Shown here: positions 20,626-29,297 of the stretch, piece after piece
How the letters are laid out: each line of letters begins with the position of its first letter
Position numbering within the stretch: position 1 is the stretch's first letter
Assembly (NCBI GenBank): GCA_040218145.1
Contig: JAVJQK010000097.1
Coordinates: 1 to 62,074, forward strand
Direction: 5' to 3'
Length of the DNA: 62,074 bases
Origin: Sandaracinaceae bacterium
GTDB lineage: Bacteria > Myxococcota_A > Polyangia > Polyangiales > Sandaracinaceae
Notes under the pieces: generated by a model
The model's database searches: none
Told to the model about the DNA's origin: nothing
The model's input: only the letters and a program-made list of their open reading frames with translations
Translations under genes and position numbers: made by a program

Positions 20626-22938
20626 ATGGGCGCGATGGCGACGATCGGGGTGGGTTTTCTGCTGGGCGCGTGGGCCGCGGTGCTCGGGCTCCGTCTGCCG
20701 TTCGCGTGGATGGCGTGCGTGGTCGTGCTCGCGGCGGGCCTGCTCGTGGCGGTCTCGACGACGAGCGCGGCGGTGCAGCCGGGCGCGCGCGGGCGCTGGA
20801 TCTTCTTCGCGCTCGCCCTGCTCACCGGGCAGGCGGTGGCGCCGGCGCGCTCGATCCAGACGGAGGTGCCGTCGGGGGTCGCGCGCGTCGAGGGTGTGGT
20901 CGAGCGGGTCGTCGCGGGGAGACGAACGAGCGCCGTGCTGCGGGTGCGGGACGGCGCGCTGCTCGAGACCGGGCGAGCTCTGCACGGGACCTCGCTGGCG
21001 ATCACGGGGCTGGACGCGCCGGCCGGGACCCACCTCCGCGCGATCGCCCGGGTGCGGCCCGCGACCCGGTTCCACAACGAGGGGCCTCACCCCGAGTGGC
21101 CGTCTGCGCGCGGCGTGGACGGCTTCGGTCGGGTGGTCGGCCAGCCGCAGATCGCGCGCCCGGCCCCGGCGTGGCGACGGCTCGGGCACGGGCTGCGCGC
21201 CCGGCTGAGGGGGTCGCTCGAGGCGACGCTCTCTCCGGACGCCGCCGCGGTGTCGCGCGCCCTCCTGCTCGGAGAGACCCGCGCGCTCGAGACGGACCGG
21301 CGCGCGCAGGTGCGGGACGCCGGGCTCTCGCACGTGCTCGCGGTCAGCGGCCTGCACGTGACGCTGCTGGCCGGCGCGCTGGTGCTGCTGTTCGGCTTCG
21401 CGCTGGCGCGGATGGAGCCCGTGGCGGCCCGCTTCGACACGCGGCGGCTCGCGCACGGGCTCGGGATCCCCGCCGCGCTGTCCTACGCGCTGCTCGTGGG
21501 CGACGCGCCGAGCGCCTGGCGGGCCGCGGTCACCGCCTCGCTGGCGTGGGCCCTGACGGCGGCGGGGCGCAAGGCGCGCCCGGTCGCGGTGACCGCGCTC
21601 GCGGCGCTCGTGCTCGGGCTGACCCGGCCCGACGACCTCGCGCGGCCGGGCTTCGCGCTCTCCATCGTCGCCACCGCCTCGCTCGTCACGGGCGCGCCGA
21701 CGGCGGGGGGCTTCCTTCGCGCGGGGCTGGTCGTGGCCGCGCGCACCATGGTGGCGACGGCGCCGATCGTGGTCTGGCTCTTCGGCGACCTGCCCCTCGT
21801 GGGGCTGCTCGCGAACGTGGTGGTCGTCCCCCTCGCGGCGCTGCTGCTGCTCCCGCTCGTGGCGATCCACGCCGCGTCGGCCACGCTGCTCTCCGGGCTG
21901 GGCGACGTCACCGGCCCGCTCGTCGAGGCCACGGCGAGCGCGTTCTTCGCCACCTGCGAGGTCTTCGCCTCGGTGCCGCTGGGCCGCGATCTGCCCCCGC
22001 TCGATCTCGCTCAGGGCGTCGCGCTGACGATCGGCTGCGTGCTTCTGCTGGCCAGCTCGACCTGGACGCGGCGGCTCGTGGTCTGCGCCGCCCTCTGCCT
22101 GACGCTCGCCGGGGCGGAGCTCCATCTTCGGCATCGCGAGCGCCCGGAGGGGATCCTGCGCGTGACCTACCTCGACGTCGGTCAGGGCGACGGGGCGCTG
22201 GTGGATCTCCCGGACGGGCGGCTGATGATCGTGGACGCAGGGGGCGCGGCCGGAGGTGGGCCGGACCCGGGCGCGCGCGTGCTGGTGCCGCTGCTGCGGG
22301 CGCGGCGCCGCTCGAGGGTCGACGTGCTCGTGCTCTCGCACCCCCACCCCGACCACTACGGGGGCATGCACGCGCTCCTCGAGGAGGTGGAGATCGGGGA
22401 GATCTGGGACAGCGGGCAGGCCGACGTCGAGCAGCCCGAGGGCGCGGCGGCGGGTCTCCTGGCCGGGCGGCGCGTGCGTCATCCCCCCGAGCTCTGCCAG
22501 GGTCCACGCGCGTTCGGCCGCGCCGTCGTGCGCGTGCGCTGGCCGTGCCCCGACTTCGACGCGGGCTGGGGCCCGAACGACAACTCGCTCGTGCTCGAGA
22601 TCGCGCACGGCGAGCACCGCTTCCTCTTCACGGGCGACATCGAGGCGCATGGCGAGGCGGGGGTCCTCCCCGAGGCCCGGCCGGTGGACGTGCTCAAGGT
22701 CGCCCACCACGGCTCACGGACGTCGAGCGACGAGGCGCTCCTGCGACGGCTGCGCCCGCGCGTCGCGGTGGTGAGCGCAGGGCGTCAGAACCGCTTCGGC
22801 CACCCGCACCCGGAGGTGTGGGAGCGCCTGACGCGGCTGGTGCCGAGGGTGTTCCGGACCGACCGGGACGGCGGCGTCACGGTGGTGAGCGACGGCCGGA
22901 CGCTGGAGGTCTCGACCGCGCGAGCTCTCGATCGATGA
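20626..22938 (+). CDS. comEC: DNA internalization competence protein ComEC/Rec2
   Basis: 770 residues from the ATG at 20626; a GTG at 20614 and an ATG at 20635 are alternatives. Domains in order are N-terminal membrane segments, an OB-fold-like region (about 70-170), and the Competence domain with LSHVLAVSGLHVTLLAGAL and many membrane helices to about 500. A metallo-beta-lactamase-like domain follows, with TYLDVGQGDGALVDLPDG, the metal motif HPHPDH at about 572-577, FLFTGDIE and KVAHHGSRTSSDE. ComEC forms the inner-membrane channel for transforming single-stranded DNA, and the C-terminal domain is thought to degrade the other strand. The gene is free-standing. All key residues are present, so natural competence is possible if comEA and pilus genes exist elsewhere. 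Confidence 0.93.
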   Translation: MGAMATIGVGFLLGAWAAVLGLRLPFAWMACVVVLAAGLLVAVSTTSAAVQPGARGRWIFFALALLTGQAVAPARSIQTEVPSGVARVEGVVERVVAGRRTSAVLRVRDGALLETGRALHGTSLAITGLDAPAGTHLRAIARVRPATRFHNEGPHPEWPSARGVDGFGRVVGQPQIARPAPAWRRLGHGLRARLRGSLEATLSPDAAAVSRALLLGETRALETDRRAQVRDAGLSHVLAVSGLHVTLLAGALVLLFGFALARMEPVAARFDTRRLAHGLGIPAALSYALLVGDAPSAWRAAVTASLAWALTAAGRKARPVAVTALAALVLGLTRPDDLARPGFALSIVATASLVTGAPTAGGFLRAGLVVAARTMVATAPIVVWLFGDLPLVGLLANVVVVPLAALLLLPLVAIHAASATLLSGLGDVTGPLVEATASAFFATCEVFASVPLGRDLPPLDLAQGVALTIGCVLLLASSTWTRRLVVCAALCLTLAGAELHLRHRERPEGILRVTYLDVGQGDGALVDLPDGRLMIVDAGGAAGGGPDPGARVLVPLLRARRRSRVDVLVLSHPHPDHYGGMHALLEEVEIGEIWDSGQADVEQPEGAAAGLLAGRRVRHPPELCQGPRAFGRAVVRVRWPCPDFDAGWGPNDNSLVLEIAHGEHRFLFTGDIEAHGEAGVLPEARPVDVLKVAHHGSRTSSDEALLRRLRPRVAVVSAGRQNRFGHPHPEVWERLTRLVPRVFRTDRDGGVTVVSDGRTLEVSTARALDR

Positions 22939-22990
22939 CTGCGCTCAATCGATGACGGCGCTCAATCGATGACTGCGCTCAATCGATGAC
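22931..22990. repeat. 17-bp tandem repeat between convergent genes
   Basis: ATCGATGAC(T/G)GCGCTCA occurs three times in full (22931, 22948, 22965), followed by a partial fourth copy at 22982. The first copy contains the comEC stop. The last copies contain the end of the convergent lipoprotein gene, so that gene's Val-Ile-Asp-stop codons are repeated. Confidence 0.85.
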
Positions 22991-23497
22991 GGTGCAGCCG
23001 ACGAGGTCGAGCTCCACCGAGACCGTCGCCGTGTTGCCGTCCACGTCCTGGACCGCGCAGTCGCCGGTGAGCCCGACCATTCCGCCGTCGTCCACGGCGT
23101 AGGGGACGTCGACCTGGCAGGTGGCGCCCGCGGCCGGGCTGTAGAGGGTCGTGCCCAGCTCCGCCTCGACGCGGCCCGCAGAGGGGTCGGCGTCGGTGCG
23201 CTGCATGATGGTGACGCTCGAGAGGCCCAGATCGTCGACCGTCGCGCCGCGGCGAATGGTCACCACGAGGCCCCAGGCGTCCTCTCCGACCTTGGCCATC
23301 TCGCACTCCCCCGTGACCAGCCCGGCCGCGCCGTCGCCGGCCACGTCGAGGCGCGTGTCGTCGGGGAACGCGAAGCCCGTGCTCCGGCCGTCGGCGTCCG
23401 CGGTCACGGAGCCCCGGGCCGTGAGGCCGTGGTCCCCGCCGCAGGCGACGAGGAGGAGCGAGGCGAAGAGGGACACGAGGAGGGTTCGTCGGATCAT
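22979..23497 (-). CDS. Small lipoprotein, function unknown
   Basis: 172 residues from the ATG at 23497. It has a lipoprotein signal (MIRRTLLVSLFASLLLVAC, then GGD) with the lipobox Cys at 19. The mature part is acidic and beta-rich with four further Cys (GECEMAK, ATCQVDV, GDCAVQD, LVGCTVID) that could form two disulfides. A longer in-frame start (TTG at 23530) would bury the signal peptide. Its last codons are duplicated in the tandem repeat downstream. No family is recognised. Confidence 0.75.
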   Translation of the reverse strand: MIRRTLLVSLFASLLLVACGGDHGLTARGSVTADADGRSTGFAFPDDTRLDVAGDGAAGLVTGECEMAKVGEDAWGLVVTIRRGATVDDLGLSSVTIMQRTDADPSAGRVEAELGTTLYSPAAGATCQVDVPYAVDDGGMVGLTGDCAVQDVDGNTATVSVELDLVGCTVID

Positions 23498-23642
23498 CAC
23501 GTCAGGCAGTATGAGCGAGATGCGTGCCAAGGCGGTTCGAATGCGCTTCCCGCGGGATCCCCCGTCGGCTGCGCCCCCCGGTTCACAGGGTCGACCCGAC
23601 GGGGCGTGAACGCCCGGCTACGCCGGCCCCCTCCGCTCGGCC

Positions 23643-24068
23643 TCAGAACGGCTTGATCTTGGCCAGGATGAGGACCAGCAGCGCCCCGACGGCGAGGCCG
23701 ATCGCCACGCCATCCAGCAGCTTCGGGGACGCAGGCTTGGTCCCCGCAGCCGCCTTGCGAAGCCGCCCCGAGGCGATCCCGGTGAAGGCGCTCAGGACGA
23801 GCAGCAGGGTGAGCTTCGCGTGCATCCAGCCCGCCCTCGCGTAGATCTCCGCGAAGTCCGGGATCAGCACGGTCAGCCCGCCGATCCAGGCGAGCAGCAT
23901 GCCGGGCGTCGCCCAGTAGAGCATCGCCTTGCGGGCGGCGACGAGCGCGCCCTGGTTGTCCTCACGCGCCGCGTACCCGGCGACGCTCAGCGCCGCCACG
24001 CTCCCGCCGATCCAGAAGATCAGGCCTAGAAAATGCGCGACCAGCGCAAGCTCTCGCGGCTCCATCAT
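23643..24068 (-). CDS. HemJ/CopD-like four-helix membrane protein
   Basis: 141 residues from the ATG at 24068, which overlaps the stop of the GNAT-like gene (ATGA). Four hydrophobic segments are visible: ELALVAHFLGLIFWIGGSVAAL, AMLYWATPGMLLAWIGGLTVL, GWMHAKLTLLLVLSAFTG and LLDGVAIGLAVGALLVLILA. His in the first helix and the W-x-H-x-K motif in the third resemble the HemJ (protoporphyrinogen oxidase) and CopD families. HemJ uses such His to bind haem. It is shorter than most HemJ proteins of about 140-180 residues only slightly. Which of the two functions applies cannot be settled here. Confidence 0.65.
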   Translation of the reverse strand: MMEPRELALVAHFLGLIFWIGGSVAALSVAGYAAREDNQGALVAARKAMLYWATPGMLLAWIGGLTVLIPDFAEIYARAGWMHAKLTLLLVLSAFTGIASGRLRKAAAGTKPASPKLLDGVAIGLAVGALLVLILAKIKPF

Positions 24069-25201
24069 GCGCTCAGCCCCCGCTCGTAGACCCGGTACTT
24101 CTTGTAGATCTTCGCGCCCATGGAGCGGATGCCGAGGTTGACCGGCGCGTTGTCTTCGAGGGTCCAGCTCAGCTCGCCCCAGCGATAGCCGGCCGCCTCG
24201 CCGCGGCGCGCGATCTCGACGTAGAGCGCGTGGCTCAGGCCGCCGTACTTCTTGCTGCCGCGGAGCTTGGAGCGGATGCCGAGCATCATCAGGCGCGCGC
24301 TCTTGGGCCGCTTCACCTTCAGGCGCCAGAGCATCTTGCCGATCTGGACCGGGCCGAGCTTGCCGTCGAAGTCGCGGATCACCTCGTTGAGGTTGGGCAG
24401 CGCGATGCACATCGCGACGGGCTCGTGGTCGACCTCGGCGATGAACGCCAGGTCGCGGTCGAGGATCATGCGGAGCTCCTCGCCGGTCTTCTTCACCTCC
24501 GCCTCGGTGGCCGGGACCCAGCCCCAGTTCTCCTTCCAGGCGTCGTTGAAGATCTCCATGATGATCGCGAGCTCGCGATCCATCTTGCGGGGCTCCACCG
24601 TGCGCAGCTTCACCTCGGGCAGACCCTGGACCTTCTCCCACGCGCGCTCGGCGCGCTTCGGGATCTTCCCGGTCTCGAAGCGCCACGCGAACAGATCCTT
24701 CGCCTTCTCGAGGCCCGAGGCGCCCGCGACGCGATCCTGCCACGCGCGCGAGTGACCCATCAGGATGACGGGCGGGTGCTCGTGGCCCTCGATGAGCACG
24801 CCGACCTCTTCGTTCATGTTGAGCGAGAGGGGGCCGCGCATCTTCTTCATGCCCCGACGCTGGAGCCACTCGGCCGCCGCGTCGATCAGCGCCTTGCCGA
24901 CCTCGTCGTCGTCGATGGTGTCGAAGAAGCCGAAGAAGCCGGTCTCGTCGCCGTGCAGGCGCAGGTGCTCGTGGTCGATCTGCGCGGACGTGCGCCCGAC
25001 CAGGCGGCCGTCCTTCCACGCTGTGAAGAGGGTGACCTCGCCGCGCTGGAAGAAGGGGTTCTTCGCGGGGGTGAGGCGCGCGCGGAGGTCGAACTCGAGG
25101 GGCGCGACCCAGGCCGGATCGCCCTCGAACACCACCCGACCCGCGCGGATGAAGTCGTCGATGTCCTCACCGGGCGTGTGCTCGCGGATCTCGATGCTCA
25201 T
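24065..25201 (-). CDS. GNAT-superfamily-like acyltransferase domain protein
   Basis: 378 residues from the ATG at 25201 (MSIEIREHTPGEDIDDFIRAG); a start six codons earlier is possible. The N-terminal part, GDPAWVAPLEFDLRARLTPAKNPFFQRGEVTLFTAW and VGRTSAQID, is typical of a widespread family of uncharacterised acyl-CoA N-acyltransferase-fold proteins in myxobacteria and other bacteria. The second half contains FNDAWKENWGWVPATEAE and the C-terminal YRWGELSWTLEDNAPVNLGIRSMGAKIYKKYRVYER. No substrate can be predicted. It overlaps the HemJ-like gene downstream and is divergent from the PHP lipoprotein gene. Confidence 0.75.
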   Translation of the reverse strand: MSIEIREHTPGEDIDDFIRAGRVVFEGDPAWVAPLEFDLRARLTPAKNPFFQRGEVTLFTAWKDGRLVGRTSAQIDHEHLRLHGDETGFFGFFDTIDDDEVGKALIDAAAEWLQRRGMKKMRGPLSLNMNEEVGVLIEGHEHPPVILMGHSRAWQDRVAGASGLEKAKDLFAWRFETGKIPKRAERAWEKVQGLPEVKLRTVEPRKMDRELAIIMEIFNDAWKENWGWVPATEAEVKKTGEELRMILDRDLAFIAEVDHEPVAMCIALPNLNEVIRDFDGKLGPVQIGKMLWRLKVKRPKSARLMMLGIRSKLRGSKKYGGLSHALYVEIARRGEAAGYRWGELSWTLEDNAPVNLGIRSMGAKIYKKYRVYERGLSA

Positions 25202-25289
25202 GACGCGCCGCAGTAGCACGGGCGGCAGAGGCCTCCAAGCGCTCGGGACCGCTCTGTTCGAGGCGCGCGAGCAGGGCTACGATGCCTCC

Positions 25290-27884
25290 GTGTCACGTCT
25301 TCGCCTCTTCGCCTCGGCCCTCTCTCTCTTGCTGCTCTCCTGCGACGGGACCGAGCCTCCGCCCGACGCGCAGGTCACCCCCGACACGGGCCCGCCACCC
25401 ACGTGCGAGGCGCTGCCCGACTTCGAGACCGGCGACGACGGCGCCGCCAGCCCGCTCGAGGTGCCGGCCGGTCAATCGCGCGCGGGTCGCGTGGGCGCGG
25501 CGCAGCTGCCCGAGGACCGGCTGAACCTCGCGGTGTGGGCGGAGGAGGACTTCGTGCTCACCAACGGCGAGGTCGCGCTGTTGATCGAGGACACGGGGCT
25601 GTCGGACATGTACGACCGCCACGGCGGGCGCCCGGTCGGCGTCGCGCGGGTCGAAGGCGACCGGCTGGTCGACGCGGGTGACTTCAACGAGATCCTGTTC
25701 GGCTTCGGCGCCTTCCTCGTCGAGACCGAAGCGGTGACCGTGCTGAACGACGGCAGCGACGGCGAGGCGGCGGTGATCCGCGCGACCGGTCCGCTCGGGC
25801 GCCTCGAGTTCGCCGGCGACCTGCTCGCCGATCTCCTGCCGGGCGAGGACTACAGCGGGCTGCCTGGCGCGATGGACTACGTGATGGCGCCCGGCTCGAA
25901 CGCGGTCGACATCGTGCTCCACGTGGGCCAGCCGGGCACGCGTCCGGCGCGGGTGCCGTTCCTGGTGGCCGCGTTCTTCCAGCACTACCGCATGCCGCTC
26001 TGGACCGACGAGGGCGGTTTCGTGCGGCCCGACGGCGAGGTGCCGATGGTCTCGTTCGTGGACGACGCCGCGACCAGCTACGCGTACTTCGCGCCCGAGG
26101 GCTCGACGCTCGCCCCCATCTTCGAGCAGAGCGGCGTGATGGTCTTCAGCCTCGGCCGCTCGATCGTGCCCGGCTGCTCGGTGGCGGAGATCCCGCTCGC
26201 CACCTTGGTGCTCGGCGGGCCGGGGCTCGGCGGCCTCCAGACGGCGCTGGGCGACTACCGCGGCGAGACGCTCCGCACCGTCACGGGCCGGGTCGAGAAC
26301 GCCGACGGCAGCCCCGCGCCCGACGCGCGCGTGCACGTGCGGCGCGCCGATGGGCGGCACTTCTCCCGCGCCCTCCCCGCCGAGGACGGCACCTTCAGCC
26401 TCGACGTGCCGGACGAGGGCGTGAGCTTCTACGCGCATCGGCTCGGCACGCCCGTGCACGGCCCGGTCGAGGTCGACGCGGGCGCCGACACGGTCACGCT
26501 CACCCTCCCCGCGCAGGGCGTGCTCGAGGTCTCCGTGACCGACGGGGACTCGCTCGCCTCGATCCCGGCGCGCGTGCAGGTCGTGCCCGTCGGCGGCGCG
26601 CCCGAGGTCCCGGCGGACTTCGGCGAGCGCAACATCCGGAACGGACGCGCGCACGTCGCGTTCACCACGAGCGGCGCCGTCTCGCTGCCGGTCGCGCCCG
26701 GGGAGCACGACGTCTACGTGTCCCGCGGCTTCGAGTGGGAGCTGTTCACCGACCGGGTCACCGCGGTGGCGGGCGAGACGACGCGCGTCGACGTGACCCT
26801 CAGCCGCGTCGTCGACACGACGGGCGTGATGTGCGCCGACTATCACATCCACACCCACCGCAGCCCGGACTCGCCCGACTCGCCGGAGCTCAAGCTCGCG
26901 GGCCTCATCGCGGACGGGCTCGAGATCCCGATCCGCGCCGACCACGAGTGGGTCAACGACTTCCAGCCGGTCATCGAGCGCATGGGCCTGGCGGACTACG
27001 CGTTCGGGATCGGCGGCGAGGAGCTGACCACCTTCGCGTGGGGGCACTTCGGGGTCTTCCCGCTGGTCGAGGATCGGTCGATGCAGAGCGGCAGCGCCAT
27101 CTCGTGGATCGGTCGGCTGCCGCCGGCGGTCTTCGCCGACGTGCGCGCCCGGCCCGAGAACCCCGCCCTGATCATCCATCACCCGCGGAGCGGCGGCACC
27201 TTCGGCGGCTACTTCAACGCGGCCGGCTTCGACCGGGACACCGCCACCGCGGTCAACGCCGATCACTGGGACGAGGACTTCACGCTCCTCGAGGTCTTCA
27301 ACGACGACTCCTTCGATCAGGCGCGGGACAGCGAGGTCGCCGACTGGTTCGCGCTGCTGAACAGCGGGCGGCGCGTGTTCGCGGTCGGCTCCTCCGACAG
27401 CCACGACATCTACGGCTCGCCCGTGGGGTACCCGCGCACCTGCCTCGATCTCGGCGTCGACGACCCCCGCGCGCTCGACGCGGACACGGTGCGCGACGTG
27501 ACCAACGCGGGCGACTCCGTGATCAGCGGCGGCATCTACCTCGACGTGGTCGGCCCGGGCGGCGCGGGCCCGGGCGAGGAGGTCTCGGGCGCGGGCGACA
27601 CGGCGAGCTTCGAGCTGACCGTGCAGGCGGCGTCCTGGATCCGCGGCGCCATGCAGGTCGAGGTGATCGTCGACGGCGTGACCACGGAGACCATCCCGAT
27701 CCCCGACATGGGCCCCGATCCGCTCAACCCGGTCCTGCGGCTGCAGACGAGCGGCATCGAGGCGCCCGTGGCCGCGGAGGGCTCGTGGGTCGTCTTCCAC
27801 GTCTCGGCCGAGGGCGACCTCGCCCCGGTGCACCCGGGCCGCCGGCCGTTCGCGGTGAGCAACCCGATCTTCCTGACGCGCTGA
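25290..27884 (+). CDS. Large lipoprotein with C-terminal PHP-type phosphoesterase domain
   Basis: 864 residues from a GTG at 25290. The signal peptide VSRLRLFASALSLLLLSC places the lipobox Cys at 18, followed by an Asp/Pro-rich linker. The middle (about 40-500) is beta-rich and includes a carboxypeptidase-regulatory-like segment (VTGRVENADGSPAPDARVHV). The PHP domain begins at ADYHIHTHRSPDSPD with His519, His521 and His523, then RADHEWVND, HHPRSGG and GSSDSHDIYG. These give a plausible metal cluster for phosphoester hydrolysis. The gene sits alone between divergent and convergent genes. PHP domains are normally cytoplasmic (polymerase, histidinol phosphatase, tyrosine phosphatase), so a surface-anchored one is notable. 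Its substrate is unknown. Confidence 0.85.
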   Translation: MSRLRLFASALSLLLLSCDGTEPPPDAQVTPDTGPPPTCEALPDFETGDDGAASPLEVPAGQSRAGRVGAAQLPEDRLNLAVWAEEDFVLTNGEVALLIEDTGLSDMYDRHGGRPVGVARVEGDRLVDAGDFNEILFGFGAFLVETEAVTVLNDGSDGEAAVIRATGPLGRLEFAGDLLADLLPGEDYSGLPGAMDYVMAPGSNAVDIVLHVGQPGTRPARVPFLVAAFFQHYRMPLWTDEGGFVRPDGEVPMVSFVDDAATSYAYFAPEGSTLAPIFEQSGVMVFSLGRSIVPGCSVAEIPLATLVLGGPGLGGLQTALGDYRGETLRTVTGRVENADGSPAPDARVHVRRADGRHFSRALPAEDGTFSLDVPDEGVSFYAHRLGTPVHGPVEVDAGADTVTLTLPAQGVLEVSVTDGDSLASIPARVQVVPVGGAPEVPADFGERNIRNGRAHVAFTTSGAVSLPVAPGEHDVYVSRGFEWELFTDRVTAVAGETTRVDVTLSRVVDTTGVMCADYHIHTHRSPDSPDSPELKLAGLIADGLEIPIRADHEWVNDFQPVIERMGLADYAFGIGGEELTTFAWGHFGVFPLVEDRSMQSGSAISWIGRLPPAVFADVRARPENPALIIHHPRSGGTFGGYFNAAGFDRDTATAVNADHWDEDFTLLEVFNDDSFDQARDSEVADWFALLNSGRRVFAVGSSDSHDIYGSPVGYPRTCLDLGVDDPRALDADTVRDVTNAGDSVISGGIYLDVVGPGGAGPGEEVSGAGDTASFELTVQAASWIRGAMQVEVIVDGVTTETIPIPDMGPDPLNPVLRLQTSGIEAPVAAEGSWVVFHVSAEGDLAPVHPGRRPFAVSNPIFLTR

Positions 27885-27887
27885 CGC

Positions 27888-29297
27888 TCAGACCTGGAAG
27901 CGCTGCACGAGGCCGCCCAGGCGCTCGGCGAGGTGCGAGAGATCGCGCGCGGCCTGCAGCGTCTGGTTCGTTCCCGCGCTCGTCTGGGTCGCGGCGCTCG
28001 CGATGTCGTTCATCGCCCGCGTGACCTCCTCGGTGCTGCGCTCCTGGTCGCGGGTCACGGCGCTGATCCGGTGCGCGGCCTCGGTCGTGTCGGCGGCGAT
28101 CCGGGTGGCGCCCGCCGTGGCCTCGGTGGTGGCGCGCGTCGCCCCGCGGATGTCGTCGGTGAGCGTCTTGACGTCGCGCACGCTGGCCATGACGTCCTCG
28201 GCGAGCCGCTGCATGCGCGCCGCGACGAGCGAGAAGCCGCGCCCCGCCTCCTCGGCCTTGGCCCCCTCGAGCGCGGCGTTCAGCGCGAGCAGCTCCGACT
28301 TGTTGGCGATGTCCTTGATGACGTCGAGGATCTCCGCGATGCGATCGGTGTGTCGGCGCAGGCCGTCGAGGCTCTCGTCGATGGTGCGCGCGTTGTCGAG
28401 CGTGGCCTCGGCGTTCTCGGCCACGCCGCGCGCGGAGCTGGCGATCTCCCGCGAGCTGCCGAGCATCGCCTCGATGGTGCGGCGCGTCTCCTCGACCGCG
28501 CTCGACTGCTCGACCGCGCTCTCCTCCTGCTGGCGCGCCATCGCGCCGATCTCCTGGGTGGCCGACGCGAGCTGGGCCGAGGTCTCCTGGATCTGGCCGA
28601 CCATCTCGCGGAGGTTGGTCAGCATCGAGCGGACCGTCTTGGGCACGTCGCCCTCCCCGTCCACGTCGCCCGTCAGGTCGCCGGCCGCGATGCGGCGCGC
28701 GCGCTCCATCACCACCTCGATGTCGTCGAGCCGCATGCGCAGCAGCCCGAGGTTCTCGTCCGAGTGCCGCACGAAGACGACGCCCATCGCCGCCACCGCG
28801 GCGAGCAGGATGGACGTGCCCATGCCCATCGGGCCCGCGTCGGCCCAGGCGACCTCCCCCACGGCGAGGCCCTTCGCGAACGCGCCGAGCACGACGAGCA
28901 TCGCCGCGAGCACCGTGCCGATGGTGTAGGCGCGCGGGAGGAGGAACGGCGCGAGGAACGCGACGAGGAAGAGGGTCTGCAGGGTGCCCACCGCGAACGC
29001 GCCGCCGACCCCGCGGAAGAGGGTGACCGCGGCGCTGCCCACCAGCCCGGCGAGCAGCACGCGCGCGCCCAGGTCCGCCCGGCCGCCGAAGGACAGCATG
29101 AGGGTCACGAGGCAGGTCACCGTCGTCACGGCGACGGTCGCGATGGAGCCCCCCTCCGCGCCGACGGTGGCGTAGACGAGCACGCCCGTGAGGCCGAAGA
29201 GGAGGAGCACCCCGGCGATGACCATGACGAAGCGTCTCCGGAAGGCCTCGGTGCGACGCTCGAGGCTCGCGCTCACGTGGGGATCGGTGGCGTCCAT
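27888..29297 (-). CDS. Methyl-accepting chemotaxis protein with six membrane segments and no large sensor domain
   Basis: 469 residues from the ATG at 29297, which lies inside the end of the cheR gene (25-base overlap). Residues about 20-210 hold six hydrophobic segments with short loops and no periplasmic domain. A HAMP-like linker follows (about 215-270). The signalling helices have the hairpin tip ANKSELLALNAALEGAKAEEAGRGFSLVAARMQRLAEDV. The tip resembles that of FrzCD-type receptors of Myxococcus. It is the last gene of the chemosensory operon and is probably the receptor for its CheA. Its signal may be sensed within the membrane. Confidence 0.92.
   Translation of the reverse strand: MDATDPHVSASLERRTEAFRRRFVMVIAGVLLLFGLTGVLVYATVGAEGGSIATVAVTTVTCLVTLMLSFGGRADLGARVLLAGLVGSAAVTLFRGVGGAFAVGTLQTLFLVAFLAPFLLPRAYTIGTVLAAMLVVLGAFAKGLAVGEVAWADAGPMGMGTSILLAAVAAMGVVFVRHSDENLGLLRMRLDDIEVVMERARRIAAGDLTGDVDGEGDVPKTVRSMLTNLREMVGQIQETSAQLASATQEIGAMARQQEESAVEQSSAVEETRRTIEAMLGSSREIASSARGVAENAEATLDNARTIDESLDGLRRHTDRIAEILDVIKDIANKSELLALNAALEGAKAEEAGRGFSLVAARMQRLAEDVMASVRDVKTLTDDIRGATRATTEATAGATRIAADTTEAAHRISAVTRDQERSTEEVTRAMNDIASAATQTSAGTNQTLQAARDLSHLAERLGGLVQRFQV

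Noticed and set aside
25293-27833. Minus-strand ORF of 846 codons opposite the PHP lipoprotein
   Set aside because: It has no motifs and the plus strand has a lipobox and PHP residues.
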